64,000 nt of DNA from Tillandsia leiboldiana. Taxonomy: Eukaryota > Streptophyta > Magnoliopsida > Poales > Bromeliaceae. The first letter of the stretch is position 1, and each line of letters begins with the position of its first letter. The DNA is taken from the NCBI GenBank assembly GCA_029204045.2, contig CM055077.1, positions 9,214,690-9,278,689 of the forward strand. The letters are read 5' to 3'. Below the pieces are notes generated by a model. The model was given only the letters and a program-made list of their open reading frames with translations, did no database searches and was not told the origin of the DNA. Shown here in pieces: positions 1-31,617 of the stretch. The position numbers and the translations under genes were made by a program.

Positions 1-1971
1 TTTTGACCTTTTCAAAAAAGTCCCACACTGTGAGAAAAAAGGACCAAAATTTCTTAGTGCGCAGAAACCATACGTTCGGGGACCGGACTTTTCGGGAAAA
101 AGGTCTGAACCTTCTTCGCGGGCCTGTCAGCGAGAGAGAGTGGCAAACTTGTAATTTCGTGAGGGGCCCTAGTATAAAAAGGTGGGGGACTTCATCCCCC
201 AACCTTAAACCCCCCTCACTTCCTATTTCACACTCTCTCTCATCTCTTTCTCTCTCTAGAGGAGCAAAGTGCCCTAGTTTGGAGAGGAGGTTTTGTTAGG
301 TTTTGATCTCCTTCAAGGTTATGGAACGGAGAAGGATCACTAGGAGAACATCTTGGGAGGAAGAAAAGCCTCTCTACCTCTCTTGAGCAAGAAATAAAGA
401 TGTGAGTTTTAAGGTTTTTGTGAAATTTTGGGTTTTTGGATTTTTGAGCTTCAAAGGAATTTCTAATAACCTTTTTTGGTTTCTAACCCATGTTTTAGAA
501 GTTTTTTTGAAAATCTAGAGATCAAACACTTTCTCTTTCAAGATCATACAAGAGGTTGGGCATTTCACCGAAAATAGGTGATTTCATTTCTTTTTTCCTT
601 ACTTTTGATTTAGAAGCATTTGTTGTAAGAGTAGATTGTGTAGAGACACAATTAGAGCTCTTAGGTAAATTAGGGTTTAGCCTTAAGTATTATAAAAGAG
701 ATGATTACAAGATTTAGCCTTACTTTAAATAGACATTAACTTATTTGTAGGTTATTAGCATGGATTCGACTTAGGAGAAAACCTAGGTTAAGTGATATGA
801 CATGTGTGGCATAAAATCTAAGAAAACATCTAGGTTGATTGAGTGGCATTTAATTTAGGAAAAAACCTAAGCGATAAATGTAGAGTTAAACATACAGTCA
901 AAGAACTCTAAGGTTAGAGTGAAGAGTTGATGTCCTAGGGACATTTGACAACCCTAGAGTAAGAACTTAGGGTTTAATGTGAAATGTGAGTAACAAAAAA
1001 TCTGTAACCTAAATTGGCGTCCTAGGGGCACCTAAGCTATCCTAGAGTAAATAACCTAGGGTAAAAAAGTAATGGTGAAATGGTGAGTAAACAAAAAAAC
1101 TCTAACCTCAAATGGTGACCTTGGGCACCCATGTCTATTTTAGAGTAACTAACCTAGGGTAAAAAGGGAAATCGTGAGTATACCTTCGGATTTGAGACCC
1201 GTCATTAGGAGTGAGCGCGCGATGCGGCTCCTAGGGTAGAGGTCCATCGGACGGGGTACTTCCGGAAGGGAATGCAAGTAAATGCAATTGGCGCCTTCGA
1301 ATTTGAGACTCGTCAATTGGGAGTGCAGCTCCTTGGGTAGGGCCCGGCGGACGAGGTACTTCCGGAAGGCATTAAGATAAAAGAGAACAAGTAAAATGCC
1401 AAGAGCGGTCGGGTAAGATGTAACCCCATTTAGCGGCATAGTGGCCGAGTGTAAGTATAGTAGTCTAGTGTGGCATGGCATAATAGTTTGCATGGTACTA
1501 ATAGTGTAGTAAGTATTTTATCAGCATGCTAGTGTAGCTTTTACAGCTTTCCATATCTGTGTTTATATATATCTTGCTACTAATGCATCCATTGGACCAA
1601 GATGTGTAGAGCATATTTTCTCGATGGGTGAACCCACTGGGAACTATTCATAGTTCTCACACCACGTTTTGGTGACTACCTTACAGGACCAGGTACAGCC
1701 GGTGAGACATGCGGCATGGGCAAGAGCCCAGCAAAGTAGTGGACCTAGAGGGTCCAGTGGTCCACCCATCTTTTGGTTTTATTTCGAGTGAACATTATAT
1801 AGTGATGAAAGAAAATTATAACAATTTGTTATATGTACCAAGTATTCATTCGAATTATTATTTCAGCTTTACACAGTTGTATTATGTTTAGAGTTGAATG
1901 TTTTAAATTGACAGTAAGTTTTATTATAATATGCTTGTATTCTCATTGCGCTATTTGCCGTTGAGATGATC
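1..1971 (+). mobile_element. LTR-B, left part of a gypsy-type LTR (5' end outside window)
   Basis: Non-coding LTR sequence in plus orientation. A TATA box lies at 173-180. Downstream there is a region of degenerate repeats built on words such as cctaggttaag and tagagttaaac (about 640-1160). A segment near 1620-1760 matches, in reverse, the minus-strand LTR-B at 48400-48560: both contain gaacccact, then gttctcacacc, then gggcaagagcccagca or a close variant. The LTR is interrupted at 1971 by LTR-A and resumes at 8428-8520, where it ends in the family terminus ggcggtctcgggg..gtgaca. No internal region with a primer site follows, so it is a solo LTR or a truncated one. No host gene is visible here. 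Confidence 0.7.
173..180 (+). promoter_or_regulatory. TATA box of LTR-B
   Basis: The word tataaaaa sits in a short GC-rich context, followed by a CT-rich stretch, as expected for an LTR U3/R boundary. Assignment is by position and motif only. Confidence 0.45.
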
Positions 1972-4317
1972 TGTCACGCCCCGAGGTCGAAACTGCGACC
2001 CGGGCCCGCCAACAGATCCGCCGCTTCCCCCGTATAGACGAAGCGACTAACCTGCAAAAGATAATACTAACCACTATACAAATATCAGAGCGGAAAAGTA
2101 AACTGCTGAAATAAATAAATACAATCCTCAAATAGTACAAGTCATGTCCTCACAATACATATGTCTCTCCAAAATAAAACCCTCAAAATAAAATAAGTAC
2201 ATAATACATCCAAACCACTGACTGTACTAAAACAACTCCAAAAAGGGGTCCATCTACTCTCTCAATGAGAACGGGTAGGGATCTAGCTCGCGACTCCCTT
2301 ATCTCGGTCAGATGATATAGCAGCAACAGGAGTAGCAGGAACTGGAGAAGAAGTCCCTGGAAATGGTCACCAACAGAAAGCGTGAGAACTACAACTGACA
2401 GTAGTTCTCAGTGGGTACCGCCACCAAGACCGATGGTCTGCCCACTAAGTCTATAGAGGCATAAAGTAACAAATGCGGTACTATAAAGAAAATGCTGGAA
2501 ATAACTCTACAGCTACTATACCTCTATCTAGATGCTCAAAGAGTGATACAGATGAAAAATTATGCATCTACTACCTCTCGATAAAACAATCACCCAATCT
2601 ACACCGACTGCCACAAATGTGTCGACAAATCGCGATAGCAAAGTAACAGGCCCAGCTCCGGAGCGACACTCGAGGGGAGCGACCCCACCGAGGAAAGTAT
2701 CCGCGCATCTTTGTCGAGCTCAAATGGCTCATGCAGGATATAATCCAAATCCACGATCAATCAGATCGGCAAGGACCAACTCACTGGCTGAAAATACTCA
2801 ACAGCTGGGACCCACCGTCGAATCAGACGGCTCCCAAAACTAGCACTGGTCTAACCACAGCTACCATACTCCACTCGGCCCCTAGGCACGAGTGTAACAT
2901 GCATCCCACCACATCCCGACTATTCGGCCCACTACCCGGGCGAGGAACACTCTAAGTCCAGGAAAAGAAACGAATAAATGTGTGGGAGTATCTAAAGCAT
3001 AAATAAACTAGCCCAAGTTTGAATTTTCTACTAGTCTGTTTGAAATATGCAACATATGACAGGGTGCTAGGTCAAAGTTCCAAAAATAGCATTTAGTTTA
3101 ACTTAAACATAAATAGGAAACATTAACAGACATGATCTCAATATCAACCAAAGTAAACATCATCTCCCTCCACATGCTCTCAACTACTATAGATAACCAT
3201 ATCAGCCAGATAGCTCACAACCTCATCTAATAATCAGGCAACATGCAAGTTCTCAAATTCACTGGAATATACCCCATAAATTTTGTAAGCATTAATTCCC
3301 CATGACTTAGAACAATTTTCATACTTACCCCTCAAACATGTAAGTTGTACATTAACATGCATGCTTTCTATCATATAGAATTAGAGAACCGTCCGCCGGT
3401 TTTGGAAACGAAAGCAACCCACCTGGATGTGCGCACGGTCCGAAGTCCAAATGAGCCGAAACTGAACGTGGGCAATCCTCAAGTTCCCACGATTCCAACG
3501 AGCCCAAAAACACCCGAAAACTCCTCCCGATCACTGAGATACAAACAAAACACCACGGTAAGCGAAAATCCCCAAAACTACAACTCTGCGAAATTTTAGT
3601 CCAAGAAATGCCAAAATATCACCTTCGAGATGTCCTCCAAAAATTCCAAAAAAAATACGGCTACCATTCTCGTGAAGTGTAGATGTCGATTGAGTTCTCA
3701 CAGGCTGAAATCCGACAACCATGCACTGAGATAAAAATCAAACAAGTTCTGTTGTTCAAAAAAATCCACAACAAGGAAGGAGTTCAAAGATGCTCTGAAA
3801 AGCCTAATAAAAACCCAAAACTGAGAGGAATGATAAAAACAGAAATCGAAGGTCTACCTCTCATGGAAACGATGCCACAAAAATCAGCCAAAAAATCCCT
3901 CGGGTCAGCCCAGGGGAGCCCACGGACGAAGCGTCGACGGAAAAGATCGGTGTCGAAGGCACGTCGATGCTCGCGATGTCGAGGAGGAAGCTGATGAAAC
4001 GACTTCTAAAAATTCTCCGGGATGCCAAATATCGAAGAACACTCGAAGAGGAATCACCATGTCGAAGAAGAGCTCAAGAAGGCTCGGAAAAAGCCCTCAA
4101 ATTGAGGCTTGAATGGGCTATTTATAGCTGAAATCCAATAAAATAGATTTCGAATTCGGGCGCATCATTTGGGCGCCCGAATTCAACAGTGCGCCGCCCG
4201 GGACACGTGGCGGCCATCCGTAGCGTCAGTCAACTGCGCCCTACGGGATCGCACCACGTGTCCCCGCGAGGTCTACGCCGAGGTGCACGAGGCGCGGTCC
4301 GCGTCGGGGTCGCCGGG

Positions 4318-7300
4318 TGTGAGGACCCGAATCCCCGCTTAAGGGTTTATTGATGGATTAGTGGTTTCTGGGAGTGTTTGTGCGCGTGTCGGGCCCAAGA
4401 AATGAATTCCTGGTGTAAAATGGGAGTAAGTTTGCTTAACCGGAGGCCTTTGAAAAATTTTAGAAGTGGAATTGGGCCAAACGGATATCGGATTTGGATT
4501 CAGCGCGTGAAAACGATGAAAACGGACTATTACTTGTATTTTTCGGAGCCCGGAAGCAAAAACACGGATTTCGAGGTGTGGTGGCACTGTTCCGGCGGCC
4601 GGAGTTGCGCCGGCGGTGGCGGCAGGCGGCGGAGCGCGGCGGCGGAGCGCGGCGGCGGGCTGAGGCGCAGCCGCTCGGTCCACCGCGGAAGCGTGCACCC
4701 GGGCGCGGGACGCGTGGCGGCTTCCGGTTTGCCGGCGCAGCAGGCGCGGTCCACGGGAGAAGCGCGGGTGTACGGTGGACCGTAGGGTGGACACGTGGCA
4801 TCTCCGGTTTGGCTGGCTCTTGTGCGCGCGGTCCACGCAGCGATGGCGGGCAGGTGACCGTACGGCGGGTAGGTGTGGGCGACGTGCGGGGCAGGTGAGG
4901 CGACGTGGGGGCGCCACGTGGCGCCCCGCGGTTGGCCGGGCGCAACCGCCCCACGCCCGCGTGTCGGGACACGCGGCGCTCCGCGAATGGCGGGCGCGCG
5001 TGCGCCGGGCGCGGGGAGCGCAGCGCGGACGCGTGGCGGGCTCTGGGAAATCCGGGCGCGCACAGTGTTGGGCCGGGCCCAACACTGTAGCCGCCCGAAT
5101 GACCCGGGCGTCCGAAAATTGGGCCCAAAAGCCCAATAACTTTGTTTTTTGTGGGCTTTTCATGGGAGGGCCTATAAATAGGCCCTTTCTTCTTCCTTTT
5201 TGGGCTTTTCCCGAATCCTTTTGCCCTTGCACCCTTTAGAAAAGTTTTAGCTTATCTTCTTGTGCATCTGCTGAAGGAGTTTCGGATTTTTCGGAGAGCG
5301 CGGACTCGATGACTTCAGCATTGTAGCACAGAGCGACATTCTTTCATCGGAGGCCCGTTATCGTCCCATTTTGGTCTGAGAGGTCCATAGAGCTACTCCA
5401 ACAGTAATTTTGGACGATTTTTGCGGCGTTGGATTCACGAGAGGTAGCTCTGCGATTTTTGTATTGTCCACTTTTCTCAGATTTGAGCTTTTATTGGGGT
5501 TTCTGGTACGTTTTTGACCCCCTTTTCTATTGGTAGAGTTTTTGGACAGCAACACCTTGTCAGATTTTTATCTCTGCATCTGGTCATCAGAATTCGACGT
5601 TTAAGGGCTCTATTGACATCTACACTTCGCGAGGATCGTCGTCGTATTTTTATTGGATTTTTTGGAGCATTGTTTACAGGTGAAAAATGCATATCTTTGG
5701 GACTGTTCCAGCAGATTGTTTGTACTTGGGTTTTTGGTGGAATAAAGTGTAATCTTCGACCTTTTGTTGTACCCAAGGGTGTTTGCGGGTGTTTTTGAAC
5801 CCGTTGGTGTTGAGAAAAATTGGAGACTGTTGTTCTTGGGTATTTTCAGCTGTGGGACCTTGGACAGTTAGCACTTTCAGGTGGGTATTTCGCCTCCAAA
5901 ATCGATGGACTATCTACTAATTCTATGGATAGGGAACATACATGCCATGAGATAGTTGAGACTGCATGTTAGAGAGAGATGTTAGCTTTTCTGTATTATT
6001 GTTGATATCCTGTTGATTCATGTTTCCCTGATCCTGCTTTAGCTAAATTAACTGCTATTATTGGAATTTGACCTAGCACCCTGTCATATGTTGCATATGT
6101 AACCAGACTCGTAGAAAACCCTCACTTGGGCTAGGTTTATTTATGCTTTAGACATCCACACTTCTTATTCTATTCCTGGACATAGTGTTATCCTCGCCCG
6201 GATAGTGGGCCGAGTGGTCGGGTTTCCTTTTAGTGTGGGATGCATGTTACACTCGTGCTTGGGAACAGAGTGGAGTCTGGTAGATGTAGTTGGTCTTTTA
6301 TCTGTGGCGGGAGCCGTTTGGGTGAAACGGTGGTCCCGGGATGTCTTGTTTCCTTGTTTTATATGTCGCCACTGTGTTAGTGGCAGTAGTATACCAGTGT
6401 TAGCAGGACCTAGAACCCAGACTGTTTTTTTGACACATATATTTTCTGTAAACTAATGTTTTCCTTCCAAACTTCGAGCGGGTCGCCGGAGCCTGTTCTT
6501 GTTTGATTTGGGTGAAGGCAATAACCCTTCGGGGTTTGAAAAATAAAACTTATTTGAACTGATTTTTATTAAAGAACTAAAATATATTAAATTGGGTTTC
6601 TCAGATTAAAATAGTTTTCAGTAATAACTGTCATCTTTTTATTACAACTTCCTCACCCGAGAGAGTTTGGGTGATCTGGGTTCTAGGGGTCGTTCCTTTT
6701 CGGGACGAAAGCTACGGGGGGGCCGTGCCTGGAACCCGTTCTTGTTTGATAGGGTTGTAGGTGTTGGTCTCCCGGGACTTTCGGACCCTGGTTGGTGTCT
6801 TCCGCATGTTGTACCGAGGTTGTCGTGTTCCCGAACTGTAAGGGGGTCGGGAACTTCGATAGGCGGAGCCTGGAGTATGTTTTTGTTTGATTGGGGTTCT
6901 AGGCGCCGACCTATCGGGGTTTCCGAACTCTTATGGTGCCGGTCCTTTCCGTGTTATCTGTGAGTTGATATTCTTTCTGGGAGCCGTTGGGTTGACAGCG
7001 GTCCTAGCTGTTCGAGTGTTTCTTGTTAGTGAGTTAGAGAGGTGATTCGGTTACTGTCGATCTTGTTGATCGTGGATTTGGACTATAGCCTGCATGAGCC
7101 ATATTGAGCTCGACAGAGATGCGCGGATACTTTCCTCGGTGGGGTCGCGCCCCTCGAGTGCCACTCCGGAGTTGGGCCTGTTACTTTGCTATCGCGACTT
7201 GTCGACGCAGTCCCTCTGGCTGGGCCAGTTTTGGCAGTCACGGACACCCTACGGTAGACCCGTCCTCTTGTGGATGTGCGGCAGTAGGTGGACGCAGGTT

Positions 7301-8057
7301 TGACTGGATCCTATGTGGCAGTCACTGTGATTGGGTTGATTGAGTATACTGGGTTTGAGTCGATGCATCATTTTCATCTGTATCACCCTTTGAGCATAGT
7401 AGATAGAGGCATGATAGTCGTAGAGTTATTTCCAGCTTTCATTTCTTCAGTTTTCTGTTATCTTATGCCTCTAGTAGACTTAGTGGGCAGACCGTCGGGT
7501 TTGGTTGTGGTACCCACTGAGAATTACTGTGGGATGTAGTTCTCACACCCGCCGTGGTGTATTTTTCCCCAGGGACCTACTTTCCAGTTGCTGATCCTTT
7601 TGTTGCTGATCGAGGCGAGGGAGTCACGAGCTAGATCCCTACCTGTCTTTGGAGAGTAGCAGTAGTGGTACCCCTTCATTGGAGATCTATTAGTACAGTC
7701 AGCAGTTGGTTTATTTGTTTTTACTTTTGAGAGACATTTGTATTGTGAGGATCTGACTTGTACTGAGAGCTTGTACACTGATGTATTATTGGATTTACCT
7801 CCATGTTTAGTTTTGGTTATTGTATTCTGAGGATATTTTATTTGATCGTATTTGGGAGATGGATATTGTATCTTTATTTTCAGTTGTACAGTGATTGGAT
7901 TTTAGTTTTTCAGTAGTTTACTTTTCAGCTCTAATATCTGTATAGCTATAGTATCATTCTTTTTGCAGGTTAGACGCTTCGTCTATACGGGATTCACGGT
8001 ATGGGCGGCGGATCTGTTGGCGGGCCCGGGTCGCAGTTTTGACCCCGGGGCGTGACA
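4318..8057 (+). mobile_element. Solo LTR-A (plus orientation) nested in LTR-A
   Basis: This LTR of about 3.74 kb starts tgtgaggacccg and ends ggggcgtgaca. Flanking 5-mers are ccggg (4313-4317) and tcggg (8058-8062), a target duplication differing by one C/T transition. U3 (about 4530-5100) is very GC-rich with many cacgtgg/cacgtg words and gggcgcccg-type palindromes. A TATA box follows at 5173-5180. The stretch from 6060 to 6130 (gacctagcaccctgtcata) is the reverse complement of 3050-3080 in the surrounding LTR, showing the common family. Several long overlapping ORFs in 4339-5239 on both strands are by-products of GC-richness, not genes. Confidence 0.75.
5173..5180 (+). promoter_or_regulatory. 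TATA box of the nested LTR-A
   Basis: The word tataaata lies in the symmetric context ggcctataaataggccc, directly after the GC-rich U3. The same context occurs on the minus strand in the LTR-A copy at 42786-45865 (44924-44931), so the element family keeps it. Confidence 0.6.
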
Positions 8058-8427
8058 TCGGGTCCTTGCGCCCGCCAACGGGCGCGCGCCACATGACCAG
8101 GCGCGGTCCACGGTGTGCCGCACCCAGTGCGATTGGCGCCTCGACTCCCGTGCCGCCGCCCGGCCAATGAGCGCTTCCCACGTGTCCGCTGCGTCATTTT
8201 CGCTGGTCCTGGTGCACGTACAAGTGGACCGTGGACCAGCTTACTCCAGATTCGGCCCGTTTGGCCCCTTTTGCCCGAAAATAGCCGATTTTGATCATTT
8301 TCACGTGTTGAGTCCGTTTTTGGCGTCCGTTTGGCGCACAACGTACACGATATACCAAAAATAAGTATTTTCTTACCGCCGATTACCCGGTCAAATCGCA
8401 CGAAAAAATCTGGGACACCACATGATC

Positions 8428-8520
8428 GATCGTTTCTTTCAGGTATGGAGAGGTTATACCCATTTGACGGGTCTATTGGCGTGTCCGAACTGACCAAATT
8501 GGCGGTCTCGGGGTGTGACA
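8428..8520 (+). mobile_element. 3' terminal part of LTR-B
   Basis: This is the continuation of the LTR-B whose first part is at 1-1971. It ends ggcggtctcggggtgtgaca, the plus-strand version of the terminus seen inverted at 48070 (tgtcacgccccgagaccgcc). The next bases (taaggtaagctg) carry no primer-binding site. Confidence 0.7.
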
Positions 8521-9589
8521 TAAGGTAAGCTGATTTGGTTAAAAGAATAAAAGAAAGACAACAATTGAGCCTGTTCGGTTCAATACAGAGTATTTGACAA
8601 AGTAGGCTGGTTGGTTCAGGTAAAAAAAAAAAAACATAAAGAGATGGGCTGGTTCAGTAGGTTCGGTTCAAAATAAGTGAAGAAATTCGATTCAAAACAA
8701 GTGAACGAAATAGTATCACGTGGTAATCTATATTGGGGATTAATCGATTTGTATATTTTTTTGGCTGATGTGAAAGTCTAATGAAAAATAAATTTATTTT
8801 GTGCACACGGCTAATTAGTTCTCATACGTGTGCTCGTAAATTCTAAATACTACAAACTATAAATCTTAGAAACCTAAAATACTAAAACTCTAAACAATTT
8901 CAAATTCTGAAAAATCCTAAAATTCTAAAACTCTATAAACCCCTCTAAACCCTAAAAAGTTCTAAAATTCTAAAACCTTAAAATCTTAAACCCTATAATC
9001 CTAAACTCTAAACCTTAAAGTGTCCTGTGGGTGAATTTTAAACCGAGTTAATTAATAAAAGTAATTTGGATAGTTTCACAAAATAAAAATGGTATTTTTG
9101 ATATTAACAAATTTTTAGAGATATTTATGTAATTTTTATAGTATTTTTGATATTAATAAATTTTTTTAGGGGTATCTATATAATTTTTATGAATAAACAG
9201 AAAAATACTCAATAAATTAACTCTTTATAAAATTACATGTAATACTACTTTTACATTTTTAGAATAAATGTAAATTTTATATTCAACTCATCCAAAGAAT
9301 TTCATTTTCTAATACTCTTTTCAAAATTTTTTAACTAACAATTTATGTGAATTTTTGCAAAAGTCTAGAATCTTAAAAAAAAAAAAAAAAAAAAATTGTA
9401 ATATTTTTCATTTAAATACTTAGAACACGGTTGCGCAGCAGAATACTGTCTTTTATTTTATTTTATTTAATTAATTAATTAATTTTTTTCTCGATCAGCT
9501 GCTACGATTACGAAGAGAGAGGGGTAGGGTTGCAGCCAGCAATACTCGTCCCACCCTTCCTCGCCCCCTCCCAAAAACCCTTTTCTTCA
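8521..9589. other. Upstream intergenic region of NAA15
   Basis: There is no gene here. 8850-9020 is a degenerate run of words such as ctaaaccctaaa, ctaaaactctaaa and ttaaaccctataa, resembling eroded plant telomere or telobox repeats. 9040-9420 is AT-rich with a poly-A run near 9376-9394 and then tattttattttatttaatta. No TATA box could be assigned with confidence. The core promoter of NAA15 should lie in the last 200-300 bases. Confidence 0.5.
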
Positions 9590-9717
9590 ACTCCCCTCTC
9601 CATCCCTCCCTCTCTCTCTCTCTTCCCCCCCCTCCCCCTCTCTCTCAGGGCCACTTTCTCTCTCTACCCCCCTCTCTCTCTCTCTCTTAGGGTTTCTCCT
9701 CTACGCCGCTTCCGATA
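9590..9717 (+). promoter_or_regulatory. Pyrimidine-rich 5' leader (Y-patch type) of NAA15
   Basis: The stretch is almost entirely C and T, with ctctctctct and cccccctcccc blocks ending just before the start codon. Such CT-rich patches are common around plant transcription starts and in 5' leaders. No ATG occurs between about 9530 and the start codon. Confidence 0.45.
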
Positions 9718-29090
<19,373 letters not shown>

Positions 29091-30216
29091 TCTACGGTAT
29101 ATCCTCTCTGGCCCGAAAAAAGGAATGAGACGAAGCTATTATAGTTGTGGATCCAGCAGTAGAAAATGCCGAACATGGTCAACTTGTTTTATACAAGAAA
29201 CTGATTAAGGGAAAGGAAGCCTTTCACAAGAGCACATTCCTGTCGGTTTTTGCCACCAAGGAGTATATTTATTACCATTTCGACCTAGCATCTTGAGAGT
29301 GGGTCTCTGGACAAGTTAAAATTTTTTTGTGTTGGAAAATGGTATTGTTGATTCTCATGATGTAGATTGTGGAAAGATAAGATAAACTTTTCATTATTTG
29401 GTTGGAGAATTTTGATGCTGGTGAATATTCCGCAGCATAGATGGTAACCCATTAGCTCCTGGTTGTGCAGTGGGTGGTGATTCATTCTCTGGTTATAGTC
29501 CTTATACTGATCGCTTTCTGTGTGTTTAGAGCTTACACATTTACCTGGAAAGCTTGGCATAAAATGAGTTATTTATCATGGAACAACTTTTCTCGGTCGC
29601 AAATCGTATGCTTTTGACTGAAAAGTGGGGTAGAAGAAGTTCAGTCTATTTAATCTGGATAGTTAGCATTTAAATTTTTTTTCGTTAATGTCTTGTGTAG
29701 ACTCGCATAAAAGTGTAGATTATGTATGTGAAAGCTTTTGCTTGGGCTGAAGTACACAAGGGGACCCGCTTTGCATTTTTTTGCACGTTTCATTTATCAT
29801 CCTCTAAAAGTTGCGCCATTTACTTTCCTGCACGTTGTCAGTACTTCAGGTAAGTCTAGAAATTTGGGGCAATTGGAAAATTGGATTATAATGCTTCACT
29901 CAAAGTAGTTGGTATTATTACATTATTTCTTATTTCACCGTCTACCCGATTTGTAATTCAATAAAGAATTAGATTGAAGGAGTTATCCTATTTTGCTTAT
30001 ACTATCAAAATTGATTGTTTATGGATAATTTTATTTAATTTATATAATTTTATTGCATTTAGTATTTCTACTTTCAACAAAAAAATTGTTTTGACAAAGT
30101 TTTACAATTAAATTCAATAATCATTTCAAAATTTTGGATTTATTTAAGATAAACTCAGTGCAGGAGGGTAATTAATGTAATTTTTAATCAGGGGTAACAG
30201 AAAAGGGCTAAAGCGC

Positions 30217-30263
<47 letters not shown>

Positions 30264-30276
30264 GCAACAAATTTAG
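29091..30276. other. 3' flank of NAA15
   Basis: No ORF of substance. Candidate polyadenylation words are weak. A caataaag occurs near 29960, but the true 3' end could lie anywhere from about 29560 onwards. A poly-T run fills 30222-30262. Confidence 0.4.
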
Positions 30277-30853
30277 TTGGCGTTTGGCCAACCTTTTGAA
30301 AAATGATTTTGGTCCAAAAGTGATATTTGGCTCAATAGAGCATTTGTCATCTCATTTTTAAAATCTGATTTTTGATTTTTAGAATAAGTTTTATGATTTT
30401 CGAAGTTCAAAATTAGAAACCATTAAAACCTCGTGAAATCTGATTTTGAATTTTAAATTTAGATTTAAAATTTGAAATTGAAAATTTACATTTAGATTTA
30501 AAAATTTAAAATTTAAAATTTAAAATTTAAATTTTATATTTTCAATTTTTAATTTTCAAATTTATATTTTCAATTTGAATATTAAATTTTATTTTTTTGT
30601 GCAAATTTAAAATTTAAAATTTATAATTAATTTGAAATTTAAATTTAAATTTAAAATTTAAATTATTTTAAAATAAATTTTACTAAAAAATTATTATTTG
30701 CAAATAATAATTTTTTTTGTCTATCTGTTTTATAAAATTGTTTTAGAAAAATTGCTTTTTATTTAAACTCAGTCAAACGCTTTATTATTTTTATCCAAAA
30801 TCAAAGTTTCAAACTAGTAGAAATTACTTTTTCAGAACTTAGGCCAAACAATT
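30277..30853. mobile_element. AT-rich MITE-like element
   Basis: The left end gcgtttggccaaccttttg and the reverse complement of the right end tgtttggcctaagttctg are imperfect inverted repeats, both continuing with aaaaa. The core consists of repeated aaatttaaaattt-type words. No coding capacity. The target duplication is not clear. Confidence 0.45.
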
Positions 30854-31035
30854 GAGACGCGGAAGGATTGAAGCATATTGTAACTGATTTTTGAGCTATG
30901 TTGCATGACAAATTCTCTCGAATTGTTTGTCTTTCATTGCTATTTGAATTTTTGAAACTTGTTATTTATACAATCTATACAATATATTAATTGGCACTTT
31001 TTGGACGCTAGGGGGTGCGTTTTCAAAGTGCAATG

Positions 31036-31600
31036 TGTTGGATTTTATTTAGAATTTTTGATGATTTAAAATTTATTTAAATATTATTTTTTCTTTTATT
31101 TAATTTTTATTTTTATCTTTTAATTTGACTTATTCTTATCTTGCGGAGCAAGTTATCGTGCCATTAATGCACGATCTTCTCGCTTACCTTGCGGAGGTGG
31201 GTATCTTCCCGTTGGGGCACGTTCGCTCATTTGGGGTGTTAAAGAGGAAGTTTTTGCCGTGCGTTCTTCCTCCTTCTGTTTCACACCGCAATCTCCCCTA
31301 ATCCCTGTTTTGTTTTCTTTTGATTTGCTGGATCTTTGAAAGCTTGCCGGGTTCACCTTGCGCCACCTTGAAATCGTGCCGACGGGGTGGAATGTGGACG
31401 TTGTATCGCTGGAAGTGATTGCCGGGAAGCCTCGCACGCAGAGGGGCAATCTTGCTTCTAGGACAGTGCTCTGCACGCCTCAATCCACAGGCCTTCTCTA
31501 AATCTTTTATTTTACAGCATTCATTTATATTTCAGTTTGAATTTACTGGATTTTAAATTATTTAATAGAATCAATTTGAAAAGATAAATATTTTACAACA
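31036..31600 (+). repeat. 5' LTR of the copia element
   Basis: TG..CA ends. The first 105 bp are AT-rich (TATA-like tttaaata near 31078), the remainder is mixed. It carries caatcttgcttctag at 31447-31461, the exact reverse complement of the bases just after the LTR. Confidence 0.95.
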
Positions 31601-31602
31601 AT

Positions 31603-31617
31603 CTAGAAGCAAGATTG
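31603..31617 (+). promoter_or_regulatory. Putative self-priming primer-binding site
   Basis: The 15-mer ctagaagcaagattg starts 2 nt after the LTR end, the normal primer-site position. It is the perfect reverse complement of LTR bases 31447-31461 (kept in the 3' LTR). It does not begin with TGG, so it cannot pair with a tRNA CCA end. The geometry fits priming by the element's own RNA, as known for the Tf1/sushi elements of fission yeast. Function is inferred. Confidence 0.5.

Larger units (their letters stand above)
1972..8422 (-). mobile_element. Solo LTR-A (minus orientation), interrupted by a second LTR-A
   Basis: Read on the plus strand it starts tgtcacgcccc and ends gacaccaca, giving TG..CA ends on the minus strand. 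A 5-bp target duplication tgatc flanks it at 1967-1971 and 8423-8427. Removing the inner LTR (4318-8057 plus one 5-bp duplication) leaves about 2.7 kb. The minus-strand TATA-like ctataaatag lies near 4120-4130 and the GC-rich U3 is at 4150-4317 and 8063-8300. No gag/pol sequence is inside, so it is a solo LTR left by LTR-LTR recombination. It is related to, but clearly diverged from, the LTR nested within it. Confidence 0.75.

Noticed and set aside
4339..5239. Several overlapping ORFs of 130-297 codons on both strands
   Set aside because: They lie in the GC-rich U3 of an LTR, are Arg/Ala/Pro-rich in all frames and show no domain.
1972..8057. One simple giant palindrome
   Set aside because: The two arms are separate LTR insertions, each with its own 5-bp target duplication, and they are clearly diverged.
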